39,527 nt of DNA, from contig JAEEVO010000017.1 in assembly GCA_016290905.1 (NCBI GenBank), forward strand, positions 1-39,527. The letters run 5' to 3'. The notes under the pieces were generated by a model. It did no database searches. It was not told the DNA's origin and saw nothing but the letters and a program-made list of their open reading frames with translations. This document shows, piece by piece, positions 16,420 to 23,808 of this stretch (positions are counted from its first letter, which is position 1; every line of letters begins with the position of its first letter). A program made the translations under genes and the position numbers. This DNA is from Lachnospiraceae bacterium (GTDB taxonomy: Bacteria > Bacillota > Clostridia > Lachnospirales > Lachnospiraceae).

Positions 16420-17439
16420 TCAACGGTTTGCATACATTTTTTCGTAGTAGTTCTTGTATTCACCGGAGATAATGGTTTCCCACCAGGTCTTGTTTTCAAG
16501 ATACCACTTGATGGTTTTCTTTATGCCGTCGGCGAACTTTGTCTCAGGCAGCCATCCGAGCTCATTGTGGATCTTGGTCGGATCGATGGCGTATCTCATG
16601 TCGTGGCCCTTGCGGTCTGTGACATAAGTGATGAGGCTTTCGGGCTTGCCGAGCTCGTGACAGATCATCTTTACGATATCGATGTTCCTCATTTCGTTGT
16701 GACCGCCGATATTGTAAACCTCGCCTACACGTCCTTTATGTATAACAAGGTCGATGGCGCGGCAGTGATCCTCTACATAGAGCCAGTCCCTGACATTTTC
16801 TCCTTTGCCGTATACGGGGAGGGGCTTGTTGTTTAAAGCATTTGCTATCATGAGCGGTATGAGCTTTTCAGGGAAATGATAAGGACCGTAGTTGTTGGAA
16901 CAGCGGCTGATGGAAACAGGCAGTCCGTAGGTTCTGTGATATGCGAGAACCAGAAGATCCGCACCGGCCTTTGATGAGCTGTAGGGGCTTGATGTATGGA
17001 TGGGTGTCTCCTCGGTAAAGAACAGGTCGGGCCTGTCTAACGGAAGGTCTCCGTATACCTCGTCGGTAGATACCTGATGATATCTCTTTATGCCGTATTT
17101 CCTGCAGGCATCCATAAGTACGGCGGTTCCGAGTATATTGGTGGTCAGGAAGATCTCGGGATTATCGATCGAACGGTCAACATGGCTTTCTGCCGCAAAA
17201 TTAACTACCATGTCGGGCTTTTCTTCTTCAAAAAGCTTGTAAACGCCTTCCCTGTTTGTGATATCTTCTTTAACAAATCTGAAATTGGGATTGTCCATGA
17301 CCGACTCCAGGGTCGAAAGATTACCTGCGTAGGTCAGACAGTCAAGACATATGATCCTGTAATCGGGATAAGTGTTTAACATATGGAAAACAAAATTGCT
17401 GCCGATAAATCCGGCGCCACCGGTAACTATAACAGTCAT
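16420..17439 (-). CDS. rfbB: dTDP-glucose 4,6-dehydratase
   Basis: 339 residues, the usual RmlB/RfbB length. NAD-binding GGAGFIG at 7-13, the T125-D126-E127 catalytic group and Y153/K157 (YSSSK) of extended short-chain dehydrogenases are all present, as are SRCSNNYGPY and RDWLYVEDHC. It converts dTDP-glucose to dTDP-4-keto-6-deoxyglucose for rhamnose or other deoxysugars. The other rml genes are not next to it. AAGGAGG precedes the ATG. Its promoter has a MerR-type layout and it is divergent from a MerR-family gene. Confidence 0.93.
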   Translation of the reverse strand: MTVIVTGGAGFIGSNFVFHMLNTYPDYRIICLDCLTYAGNLSTLESVMDNPNFRFVKEDITNREGVYKLFEEEKPDMVVNFAAESHVDRSIDNPEIFLTTNILGTAVLMDACRKYGIKRYHQVSTDEVYGDLPLDRPDLFFTEETPIHTSSPYSSSKAGADLLVLAYHRTYGLPVSISRCSNNYGPYHFPEKLIPLMIANALNNKPLPVYGKGENVRDWLYVEDHCRAIDLVIHKGRVGEVYNIGGHNEMRNIDIVKMICHELGKPESLITYVTDRKGHDMRYAIDPTKIHNELGWLPETKFADGIKKTIKWYLENKTWWETIISGEYKNYYEKMYANR

Positions 17440-17492
17440 AAAAAATCCTCCTTTTTCGGTTGAAAAAATTCGTTTTTTGTATTACAATACCG

Positions 17493-17523
17493 ATTATAAG
17501 GTGTGCCCCAAGGGCACAGTCAA
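17493..17523 (-). promoter_or_regulatory. rfbB promoter with 19-bp spacer and central dyad (MerR-type)
   Basis: On the minus strand: TTGACT (17523-17518), a 19-bp spacer, then TATAAT (17498-17493), 54 bases before the rfbB ATG. The spacer holds the palindrome GTGCCC-TTG-GGGCAC (17503-17517). Overlong spacers with a central dyad are the hallmark of promoters activated by MerR-family proteins, and such a gene starts 47 bases away in the opposite direction. Confidence 0.75.
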
Positions 17524-17569
17524 GCATTTTTTTTAAAATTTTGAAATTTTTTTTGAAAGGACTGAAAAA

Positions 17570-18742
17570 GTGGGAAAAGACGGAGTATATTCTTCCGGGG
17601 AGTTTGCCAAAAAAGCACATGTTACAAAGAAAACACTCAGATATTATAACGATCACGGCTTTCTTAAGCCGTCATTTGTAAGTGAGAGCGGAGCAAGGTT
17701 TTATACCGACAGGGATTTTGAAAAGATACAAAGAATATTGTTTTTGAAGTATCTTGGGTTTTCTCTGGAGGATATAAAAAGTACGGAGCCCGAAAAGGAT
17801 TCGCTTATGACATCCCTGAAACAGCAGCATAACCTGCTTACCGAAAAGATAAACCAGATGAACCTGGTCCGCGAGATACTTGAAAAGACCATGGAGGAGG
17901 TAAAGCAGAGCGGTGAGGCCGACTGGTCCCTGCTGTTAAAAAGGGTGAGTGAGACGGGACTTAAGAAGAGCCTGCTGGAACAGTATGTTGATACTTCGAA
18001 CATTTCGGTAAGGATCAGGCTGCACAGACTTTATTCCCGGAATACCGAAAGATGGTTTGAGTGGATATACGGGAAGTGCGGGATAAAGTCGGGTATGACC
18101 ATCCTTGAGGCAGGATGCGGAAGCGGGGAGTTCTGGCTCGAAAATCTGGAAAGGTTACCCAAAAGGGTAAAGATAATACTTACTGACAATTCCGAAGGCG
18201 TGCTTGATGAACTGCGGACAAGACCTGAGTTTCAGGACAGCCGTTTCTCAATAAGACGTATGGATATAGACGATCCCGATATTAAACGCAATTCGGCAGA
18301 TATCATAATAGCTAATCATGTATTGTTTTATGCATCGGATATACCTAAGACGCTGGAAGGGTTCAAGGTTGGCCTAAAGCCCGGCGGGAAGCTCGTAGCC
18401 AGTACGTATGGGCCGAAGCACATGCATGAGATCAGTGATATGATGAAAAGGTTTGACGACAGGATAATGCTTGCCGCCAAGGATCTGTACGAGATATTCG
18501 GAAAGACAAACGGAGAGGGAATTCTCAGAGGCTTTTTCGACTCGGTAAAATGGGAGGAATATGATGACAGTCTTTATGTCACCGATGAGAATGACCTTGC
18601 CGAATACATCACTTCCTGTCACGGAAACCAGAACCGCTATATCGTTGACAATTACAAGGAATTCAGGAATTTCATACATAATGAGGTGGGAAAAGGTTTC
18701 CATGTAACAAAAGAAGCCGGTATATTTATAAGCAATTTTTGA
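17570..18742 (+). CDS. MerR-family regulator fused to a SAM-dependent methyltransferase
   Basis: 390 residues from GTG 17570 (AAAGGAC upstream). Residues 5-75 form a MerR DNA-binding domain (YSSGEFAKKAHVTKKTLRYY, then the wing with GARFYTDRDFEKI). About 80-125 is the dimerising helix. Residues about 165-390 form a class I methyltransferase with the SAM loop ILEAGCGSGE at 178-187, then LKPGGKLVAST. The regulator may sense SAM or a methyl-acceptor ligand. The dyad between it and rfbB is its likely operator. No other regulator is adjacent. Confidence 0.85.
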   Translation: MGKDGVYSSGEFAKKAHVTKKTLRYYNDHGFLKPSFVSESGARFYTDRDFEKIQRILFLKYLGFSLEDIKSTEPEKDSLMTSLKQQHNLLTEKINQMNLVREILEKTMEEVKQSGEADWSLLLKRVSETGLKKSLLEQYVDTSNISVRIRLHRLYSRNTERWFEWIYGKCGIKSGMTILEAGCGSGEFWLENLERLPKRVKIILTDNSEGVLDELRTRPEFQDSRFSIRRMDIDDPDIKRNSADIIIANHVLFYASDIPKTLEGFKVGLKPGGKLVASTYGPKHMHEISDMMKRFDDRIMLAAKDLYEIFGKTNGEGILRGFFDSVKWEEYDDSLYVTDENDLAEYITSCHGNQNRYIVDNYKEFRNFIHNEVGKGFHVTKEAGIFISNF

Positions 18743-18751
18743 TTTACAATT

Positions 18752-19354
18752 TTATGCTCTGAGAAGCTTATCAAGCTCATCGTGAGCCTGATCGTAGTTT
18801 ACAAAACGGATGCCGTTTATCCCTTCGCGGATGGCGGCATCTATGTTTTTCTGCGTATCATCGATAAAGACGCACTCATCGGGTTTAAGACCGTAAGAGT
18901 TTAAAAGCAGGCGGTAAATGAGCGGGTTGGGCTTGGTGAGTTTAACCTTGTATGAGAGGATACCGCCGTCAAACAGCGGGATAAAGGACACCGATTCCGG
19001 ACACTGGAGCTCAGCTTTACGGGAGAAATTCGAGAGATAATAGATTTTATATCCTTTGCTTTTAAGCTCGTTCAGCCAGGGAAATGTAGTGGGCTTAAGG
19101 CGTACCATTCCTTCTACGTTGTCAAAGGCACGATGCAGTATGTCCGCTATTTCCGGATCGTTTTTTATGAAAAGCTCTATTACTTCTTCATCGGAATAAA
19201 CTCCCTTGTCGAATTCATACCAGGTATCGCACATGACCGACGCACGTCCTATGCGGTTTATCATTTCTTTATCAAAACCTTTGTCTTTTAAGAAATCCTC
19301 CCAGCAGAAATCCGAGAGTACGTTTCCTATATCGAAAATTATGTTTTTTATCAT
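18752..19354 (-). CDS. HAD-superfamily hydrolase, YihX-like
   Basis: 200 residues from the ATG at 19354; GAAAGGA lies 8 bases upstream, which favours it over an in-frame ATG 24 bases earlier. Motif I is IIFDIGNVL, motif II Ser in YYLSNFS, motif III Lys in VKLTKPNP, motif IV VFIDDTQKN. The DIGNVL variant and small alpha cap are typical of the YihX (glucose-1-phosphate phosphatase) subgroup. It ends 9 bases from the convergent methyltransferase gene, with no clear terminator between. Confidence 0.85.
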   Translation of the reverse strand: MIKNIIFDIGNVLSDFCWEDFLKDKGFDKEMINRIGRASVMCDTWYEFDKGVYSDEEVIELFIKNDPEIADILHRAFDNVEGMVRLKPTTFPWLNELKSKGYKIYYLSNFSRKAELQCPESVSFIPLFDGGILSYKVKLTKPNPLIYRLLLNSYGLKPDECVFIDDTQKNIDAAIREGINGIRFVNYDQAHDELDKLLRA

Positions 19355-19399
19355 GAGGGTATCCTTTCGTGGTGACATCTGCTTTGTGATACGTTAGAG

Positions 19400-19428
19400 A
19401 GTATAGCATTACAAGGTAAAATAGACAA
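19400..19428 (-). promoter_or_regulatory. Promoter for the YihX-like gene
   Basis: On the minus strand: TTGTCT (19428-19423), 17-bp spacer, TATACT (19405-19400), about 46 bases before the ATG at 19354. Confidence 0.7.
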
Positions 19429-19462
19429 GTATAAAATAATACGGAAAACAGAACGTTTTTTG

Positions 19463-19491
19463 TTGATTATTACGGGAAAGTATACTATAAT
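19463..19491 (+). promoter_or_regulatory. Promoter for the PT-repeat lipoprotein
   Basis: TTGATT (19463-19468), 17-bp spacer, TATAAT (19486-19491). The leader to the ATG at 19628 is about 130 bases; no riboswitch or terminator was recognised in it. Confidence 0.7.
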
Positions 19492-19627
19492 ATTTTCTAA
19501 TCTTTTTCCCGACATTGATTTCATATGTTTTATGCATGAAGTTTAAAAGGCAGAAGATGGATTTAAGGGATGTTGCTATTGGATAAATAAGACAAAAAAA
19601 GAAGAAAGTATATGAGGAGGGAATATC

Positions 19628-20842
19628 ATGGGCAGACGTATATTTATAATGATACTGATTGCAGCTGTGCTTGTTCTCGGAGGCTGTTCCTCTAAAAGTG
19701 AGGATCAGGGCAATACGGATGTGACCGGAACCGAAAACACAGGAAAAGCAGCTACACCTCAGCCGACCGTTCAGCCGACGGCCGAGCCTGTAAACAATCC
19801 CACAGAAAAACCTGTGATCAGTCCTACGGAATCGGCAGCAGAGTCGGTAAATGATATAACAGAGCCGACTAAAGATCCTACTGAGCAGCCGACTTTAGAG
19901 CCGACAGAACAACCGACTTTAGAGCCTACGGAGCAACCGACTTTAGAGCCTACGGAACAGCCGACCGCGCAGCCTACAGAAGAGCCGACACACCAGCCTA
20001 CAGAAGAGCCGACACACCAGCCTACACAAGAACCGACACAGCAGCCTGTGCCTACATCTGCTGTAAACGTTCCTGAGGACTTTTATGGTTATTATAAGAT
20101 CATATACATTTCCATGAACAATACGGTGCTGTCAAAGGAATATTTCGATATATTTGAAAAATACGGGATATTTGCGGCAACCGCATTTATCAGCGCGGAC
20201 GGGTATGCTGAGTTTAGCTTAGCAATGGATGAGGAAGAACCTGACAGATATTCATTTGACGGTACTTCGTTCAAGAGGCTTAGTGACGGATCTGAGATTT
20301 TATATGTCTATAAGGACGGGATACTGACAACACTTGAAGCGGAAATCGTCGGGAATATAAAGGTCGACTTTGTCAAAATGACAGAGGACGAGATCAATAG
20401 ATTTAAGAAGGGCTTTACCGAAGAAGACTTTGAAAATGCCGTAGGTGAGGCAAATGCTTTGTATGCAAAGAATGCACAGAATAATAACAGCGAGTATCTG
20501 AATTATATTGAAAAAGCAAGACGTGCAGATGATGCTCTGAAATACTCGGAGCTTTATGAGCTTGCACAGATAGCCCTGGTCACCAATGATGTGATCGACA
20601 TGCTTAATGCCGGTCATTCCTACAGGATAATCATGGAGAAGGAGCGGGCAAGACTGCTGGTTGACGGAGTAGATGCGGATGAAGAAGATCCGGTGTACAA
20701 GTTAATAGCCGGATATGTAGGAAACGATTTCCTGTCACAGTATGTGATCCGAGGTTCAAATGCTTCGGAATACATAATTGATATAAGTTCGGATATGAAG
20801 ATAACAAAAACAGTTTCTCCGGATACGGACGATGAAGAATGA
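19628..20842 (+). CDS. Lipoprotein with Pro-Thr repeat linker, function unknown
   Basis: 404 residues with strong AGGAGG upstream. Lipobox LGGC puts the lipidated Cys at residue 20. Residues about 42-145 are a Pro/Thr/Glu/Gln linker with 8-residue tandem units (EQPTLEPT, then EEPTHQPT). The C-terminal 255 residues form a globular domain of mixed sheet and helix (DFYGYYKIIYISMN... at its start) with no recognised family. The linker probably spans the cell wall, exposing the domain. Confidence 0.8.
   Translation: MGRRIFIMILIAAVLVLGGCSSKSEDQGNTDVTGTENTGKAATPQPTVQPTAEPVNNPTEKPVISPTESAAESVNDITEPTKDPTEQPTLEPTEQPTLEPTEQPTLEPTEQPTAQPTEEPTHQPTEEPTHQPTQEPTQQPVPTSAVNVPEDFYGYYKIIYISMNNTVLSKEYFDIFEKYGIFAATAFISADGYAEFSLAMDEEEPDRYSFDGTSFKRLSDGSEILYVYKDGILTTLEAEIVGNIKVDFVKMTEDEINRFKKGFTEEDFENAVGEANALYAKNAQNNNSEYLNYIEKARRADDALKYSELYELAQIALVTNDVIDMLNAGHSYRIIMEKERARLLVDGVDADEEDPVYKLIAGYVGNDFLSQYVIRGSNASEYIIDISSDMKITKTVSPDTDDEE
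19883..20046 (+). repeat. 24-bp tandem repeats encoding the PT linker
   Basis: Units begin at 19883, 19907 and 19931 (Glu-Gln-Pro-Thr-Leu-Glu-Pro-Thr), then a second set coding Glu-Glu-Pro-Thr-His-Gln-Pro-Thr. Units are near-identical in DNA, so the copy number is likely to vary by slippage. Confidence 0.8.
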
Positions 20843-20937
20843 TATTGAAAGGCGCTCATGAAAGCCTGCTTGAAAAGAACGGAAGATATGTCGAGATGTG
20901 GCATGTTCAGGCGGGACGTTACGAGGAAGCGGTATAA
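20839..20937 (+). pseudogene. C-terminal remnant of an ABC exporter ATPase
   Basis: The frame ATG 20839 to TAA 20937 encodes 32 residues: KGAHESLLEKNGRYVEMWHV then QAGRYEEAV. This is the typical last stretch of ABC-exporter ATPase domains (the segment after the H-loop). Nothing upstream in this frame matches the rest of an ABC protein; the lipoprotein ends four bases into it (ATGA). It is most likely the stub of a deleted gene, or less likely a small peptide translated by coupling. Confidence 0.65.
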
Positions 20938-20953
20938 AAGAAAAAAATAATTG

Positions 20954-20982
20954 TTGACAAACCGTAAAGGTTTTGTTATAGT
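20954..20982 (+). promoter_or_regulatory. Promoter for the thrS leader
   Basis: TTGACA (20954-20959), 17-bp spacer, TATAGT (20977-20982). The transcript would start near 20990, just ahead of the T-box leader. Confidence 0.85.
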
Positions 20983-20994
20983 ACTTCTAACATA

Positions 20995-21245
20995 AGAAAA
21001 AGCATTGACGGAAAGAGTAGTTCACTACGAATCATCCAGAGAGGACGGCATTTTGGTGGAAGCCGTTTATGAGGACGGGGGACGAAAACCATTCCTGAGC
21101 TGTAAGGCCGAAATCATAAGTAAGCGTTACCGTATGCCTGCGTTAAAGGATAGGATTTGTTGGAATCTGAAGTTAAAAGTTAAGGTGGAACCGTGCTGAC
21201 GCACCCTTAAGGATCATACGATCCTTGAGGGTGTTTTTGTTTTTC
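20995..21245 (+). promoter_or_regulatory. T-box riboswitch controlling thrS
   Basis: The leader has the T-box element AAGGTGGAACCGTG at 21182-21195, whose UGGAACC pairs with the tRNA acceptor end. The upstream part folds into a long stem I with AGAG and GGTGGAAG elements. An ACC triplet near 21096 could be the Thr specifier codon, though this was not confirmed by folding. The terminator follows at 21202. Uncharged tRNA-Thr should stabilise the antiterminator and allow thrS transcription. Confidence 0.9.
21202..21245 (+). terminator. T-box regulated terminator
   Basis: CACCCTTAAGGATC, loop ATAC, GATCCTTGAGGGTG, then TTTTTGTTTTTC: a 14-bp stem with one mismatch and a T-rich tail, 39 bases before the thrS ATG. 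Confidence 0.9.
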
Positions 21246-21284
21246 TTATGTGCAGAAAAAAATCATTCACAGGAGGAAAAAATT

Positions 21285-23033
21285 ATGAGCAGCGAGAATT
21301 ATTCATTTGAGAACGAAGAGTACAGGAAGATGTACTGGCACACATGTTCACACATCATGGCACAGGCTGTAAAACGTCTTTATCCGGAGGTAAAGCTTAC
21401 AATCGGACCGGCCATTGAAAACGGTTTCTACTACGATTTTGATGCAGACTTTGCATTCAATCCGGAGCATCTCGAAAAAATCGAAGAGGAAATGAAGAAG
21501 ATATGCAAGGAGAATCTGAAGATTGAAAGATCGGAGCTGGCGAGGGAAAAAGCATTGGAGCTCATGAAGGACGAGCCATTTAAGATCGAACTGATCAACG
21601 ATCTTCCGGAGGATGCGGTCATTTCTTTTTACAGACAGGGAGAGTTCATCGATCTGTGTGCCGGACCGCATCTTGATTCGACGGGCAGAGTTAAGGGAAA
21701 CGGGATAAAGCTCTTATCCTGTGCGGCAGCTTACTGGAGAGGTGATTCTAACAGAGAATCGCTTCAGAGGATTTACGGTGTTGCTTATCCGAAAAAAGAG
21801 CAGCTTGACGAGTATCTGGAGAGGCTGGAAGAGGCGAAACGCCGTGATCACAGAAAGCTTGGCAAGGAGCTCGGACTGTATCTGCTTATGGATGAAGGAC
21901 CGGGGTTCCCGTTTTTCCTTCCGAAGGGGCTTATAATAAAGAACACGCTAATAGAGTACTGGCGCGAGGTTCATAAGCGTTACGGATATGTTGAGATCTC
22001 AACGCCGATGATGCTGAACCGTGCACTCTGGGAAAAATCCGGACATTGGACGCATTATAAGCAGAATATGTATACGACGGTCATCGAGGATATGGATTTT
22101 GCGATAAAGCCCATGAACTGCCCGGGCGGAATGCTGGTCTACCGTTCCGAACAGCATTCGTACAGAGAGCTTCCTTTAAGGGTGGGGGAGCTTGGACTTG
22201 TACACAGACATGAGATGTCGGGAACTCTCCACGGGCTTTTCCGTGTACGCTGCTTTACGCAGGATGACGCACATATTTTCATGACATGGGATCAGATGAG
22301 GGATGAGATAAAAAACGTCATAAGGCTTTTTGACGAAGTGTATTCGGTATTCGGTCTGTCCTATGAGATAGAGGTATCGACAATGCCCGAGGATCATATG
22401 GGTGAGGTTGAAATCTGGGATTTCGCAACGGATACGCTTAAGGCAGCCTGTGAGGATATGGGAAAAAGCTATGTGATAAATGAGGGCGACGGAGCTTTCT
22501 ATGGGCCGAAGCTTGATTTCCATCTGTCGGATTCCCTGGGACGTACGTGGCAGTGCGGAACGATACAGCTTGATATGCAGCTTCCGGAGAGATTTGAACT
22601 GGAGTATATCGGCGCAGACGGTAAGAAGCATCGTCCTGCAATGATCCACAGGGTTGTGTTTGGTTCTATAGAGAGATTCATCGGCGTGATCACGGAGCAG
22701 TTTGCGGGAGCGTTCCCGCTCTGGCTTGCACCCGTACAGGTTGAGATACTTCCGGTAACGGATCGTGCTGTAGAATATGCAAAGGGCATTGAAAAAAGGC
22801 TTGATGCTGCAGGATTGCGCGCAGAGGTTGATGAACGTCCCGAAAAGCTCGGATATAAGATAAGGGAGGCTCAGCAGATGAAGGTACCGTATATGGTCAT
22901 AGTGGGAGATAAGGATATGGAAAACAATACGGTATCGATCCGCCACAGAGCAGGAGCAGATCTGGGTGCAATGTCTTATGAGGAGTTTGAAAAAATACTG
23001 GTCAAGGAAAGAGACACGAAGGAGATAAAATAG
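21285..23033 (+). CDS. thrS: Threonyl-tRNA synthetase lacking the N-terminal TGS domain
   Basis: 582 residues from ATG 21285 (AGGAGG upstream); upstream in-frame codons fall inside the terminator tail. The protein starts directly in the editing domain, with HxxxH (H19, H23) and C125-H129 (LCAGPH). The TGS domain of about 60 residues found in longer ThrRS is missing. The catalytic core has MNCPGGM, RHEMSGTLHGLFRVRCFTQD (motif 2) and HRVVFGSIERF (motif 3), then the anticodon-binding domain. It charges tRNA-Thr in the cytoplasm. Confidence 0.95.
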   Translation: MSSENYSFENEEYRKMYWHTCSHIMAQAVKRLYPEVKLTIGPAIENGFYYDFDADFAFNPEHLEKIEEEMKKICKENLKIERSELAREKALELMKDEPFKIELINDLPEDAVISFYRQGEFIDLCAGPHLDSTGRVKGNGIKLLSCAAAYWRGDSNRESLQRIYGVAYPKKEQLDEYLERLEEAKRRDHRKLGKELGLYLLMDEGPGFPFFLPKGLIIKNTLIEYWREVHKRYGYVEISTPMMLNRALWEKSGHWTHYKQNMYTTVIEDMDFAIKPMNCPGGMLVYRSEQHSYRELPLRVGELGLVHRHEMSGTLHGLFRVRCFTQDDAHIFMTWDQMRDEIKNVIRLFDEVYSVFGLSYEIEVSTMPEDHMGEVEIWDFATDTLKAACEDMGKSYVINEGDGAFYGPKLDFHLSDSLGRTWQCGTIQLDMQLPERFELEYIGADGKKHRPAMIHRVVFGSIERFIGVITEQFAGAFPLWLAPVQVEILPVTDRAVEYAKGIEKRLDAAGLRAEVDERPEKLGYKIREAQQMKVPYMVIVGDKDMENNTVSIRHRAGADLGAMSYEEFEKILVKERDTKEIK

Positions 23034-23069
23034 TTTATAAGATCATAGATTCAATACGTTAAGACCGGG

Positions 23070-23098
23070 TTGACATAAGGCCGGAAAAATGCTATAAA
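23070..23098 (+). promoter_or_regulatory. Promoter for the small lipoprotein
   Basis: TTGACA (23070-23075), 17-bp spacer, TATAAA (23093-23098), 48 bases before the ATG at 23146. Confidence 0.8.
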
Positions 23099-23145
23099 AA
23101 AAACAGTTGCGGATGATTGGCAGATCTTTTTGGAAAGGGGTTAAC

Positions 23146-23637
23146 ATGAACAGAAAAAGAAGATTTTTCAGAGGCAGTCTGGCAGCGGTCATATTCTTAT
23201 TTATCCTTATGGCAGCAGGCTGTGATACAAATCCCGGAAATGCTCCTTACGAGCCGGATACGCCGGCACCGGAGGCTCATAAAGGTACGTTTGTGTCCGA
23301 TAACGGAAGCATGTTTTTTGAGGGTGACGGGAAAAAGATAACCATCGACTTTGATGAAGAACTCGCCGGACTGACGGGGCTTCCGGCAGGAAAGAACGAA
23401 GGAACATATGCTTTTTTAAGCGGGGAACTCCCTCCTAACGGAAGTGTTGAAATAAGATATGACGTCGCGCATGAGCTGAGGATAGTCGTGGGAGATAAGT
23501 CGGTCGTACTGAATGTCGGCATCACAGGAGACGGTTCAACATATCAGACCGGGACCAATATCGTAACGGCAGATAAGATACCGCTTGTGATCAAGGTTGA
23601 CGGGAAATATAAGAACTTCGTTTTTGAAAAGAAATGA
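23146..23637 (+). CDS. Small lipoprotein, function unknown
   Basis: 163 residues from ATG 23146 (AAAGGGG upstream). Lipobox MAAGC puts the lipidated Cys at residue 26. The mature part is beta-rich (GTFVSDNGSMFFEGDGKKIT, then YAFLSGELPPNGSVEIRYDV), like small beta-barrel lipoproteins, with no recognised family. It ends 47 bases before a bidirectional terminator. Confidence 0.75.
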   Translation: MNRKRRFFRGSLAAVIFLFILMAAGCDTNPGNAPYEPDTPAPEAHKGTFVSDNGSMFFEGDGKKITIDFDEELAGLTGLPAGKNEGTYAFLSGELPPNGSVEIRYDVAHELRIVVGDKSVVLNVGITGDGSTYQTGTNIVTADKIPLVIKVDGKYKNFVFEKK

Positions 23638-23683
23638 TCCTGTTATATGCAGATTCGATGAAGTGACCTAACTGTTGAATTTA

Positions 23684-23725
23684 AAAGGCAGTTCAATACT
23701 GTGGTTTCAGTATTGAACTGCCTTT
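23684..23725. terminator. Bidirectional terminator
   Basis: AAAGGCAGTTCAATACT, loop GTGGTTTC, AGTATTGAACTGCCTTT: a perfect 17-bp stem. It serves the lipoprotein (+) and the alcohol dehydrogenase (-). Confidence 0.9.
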
Positions 23726-23730
23726 GTTAT

Positions 23731-23799
23731 AAGAGCCTTCGTTTGTGTTCAGGATGACACGAAATGTCAGATGATCCTTCGTTTGTGTTCAGGATGACA
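23731..23799. repeat. Dispersed repeat family A, two arms in tandem
   Basis: Arms at 23731-23759 and 23771-23799 share CCTTCGTTTGTGTTCAGGAT followed by GACA, in direct rather than inverted order, unlike the copies at 8083 and 10586. Confidence 0.8.
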
Positions 23800-23808
23800 G
23801 ATTAAGTA

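Noticed and set aside
16399-16836. Open frame of 145 codons on the + strand
   Set aside because: It lies antisense within rfbB, which has full family motifs and a good start; the + frame has no ribosome site and matches nothing.
19883-20046. Short tandem repeats that might suggest a CRISPR array
   Set aside because: The units are in frame, encode a Pro-Thr linker within a lipoprotein and have no spacers of constant length.
21005-21199. Open frame of 64 codons in the thrS leader
   Set aside because: The region is a T-box with clear promoter, T-box element and terminator; the frame has no ribosome site and reads through structured RNA.
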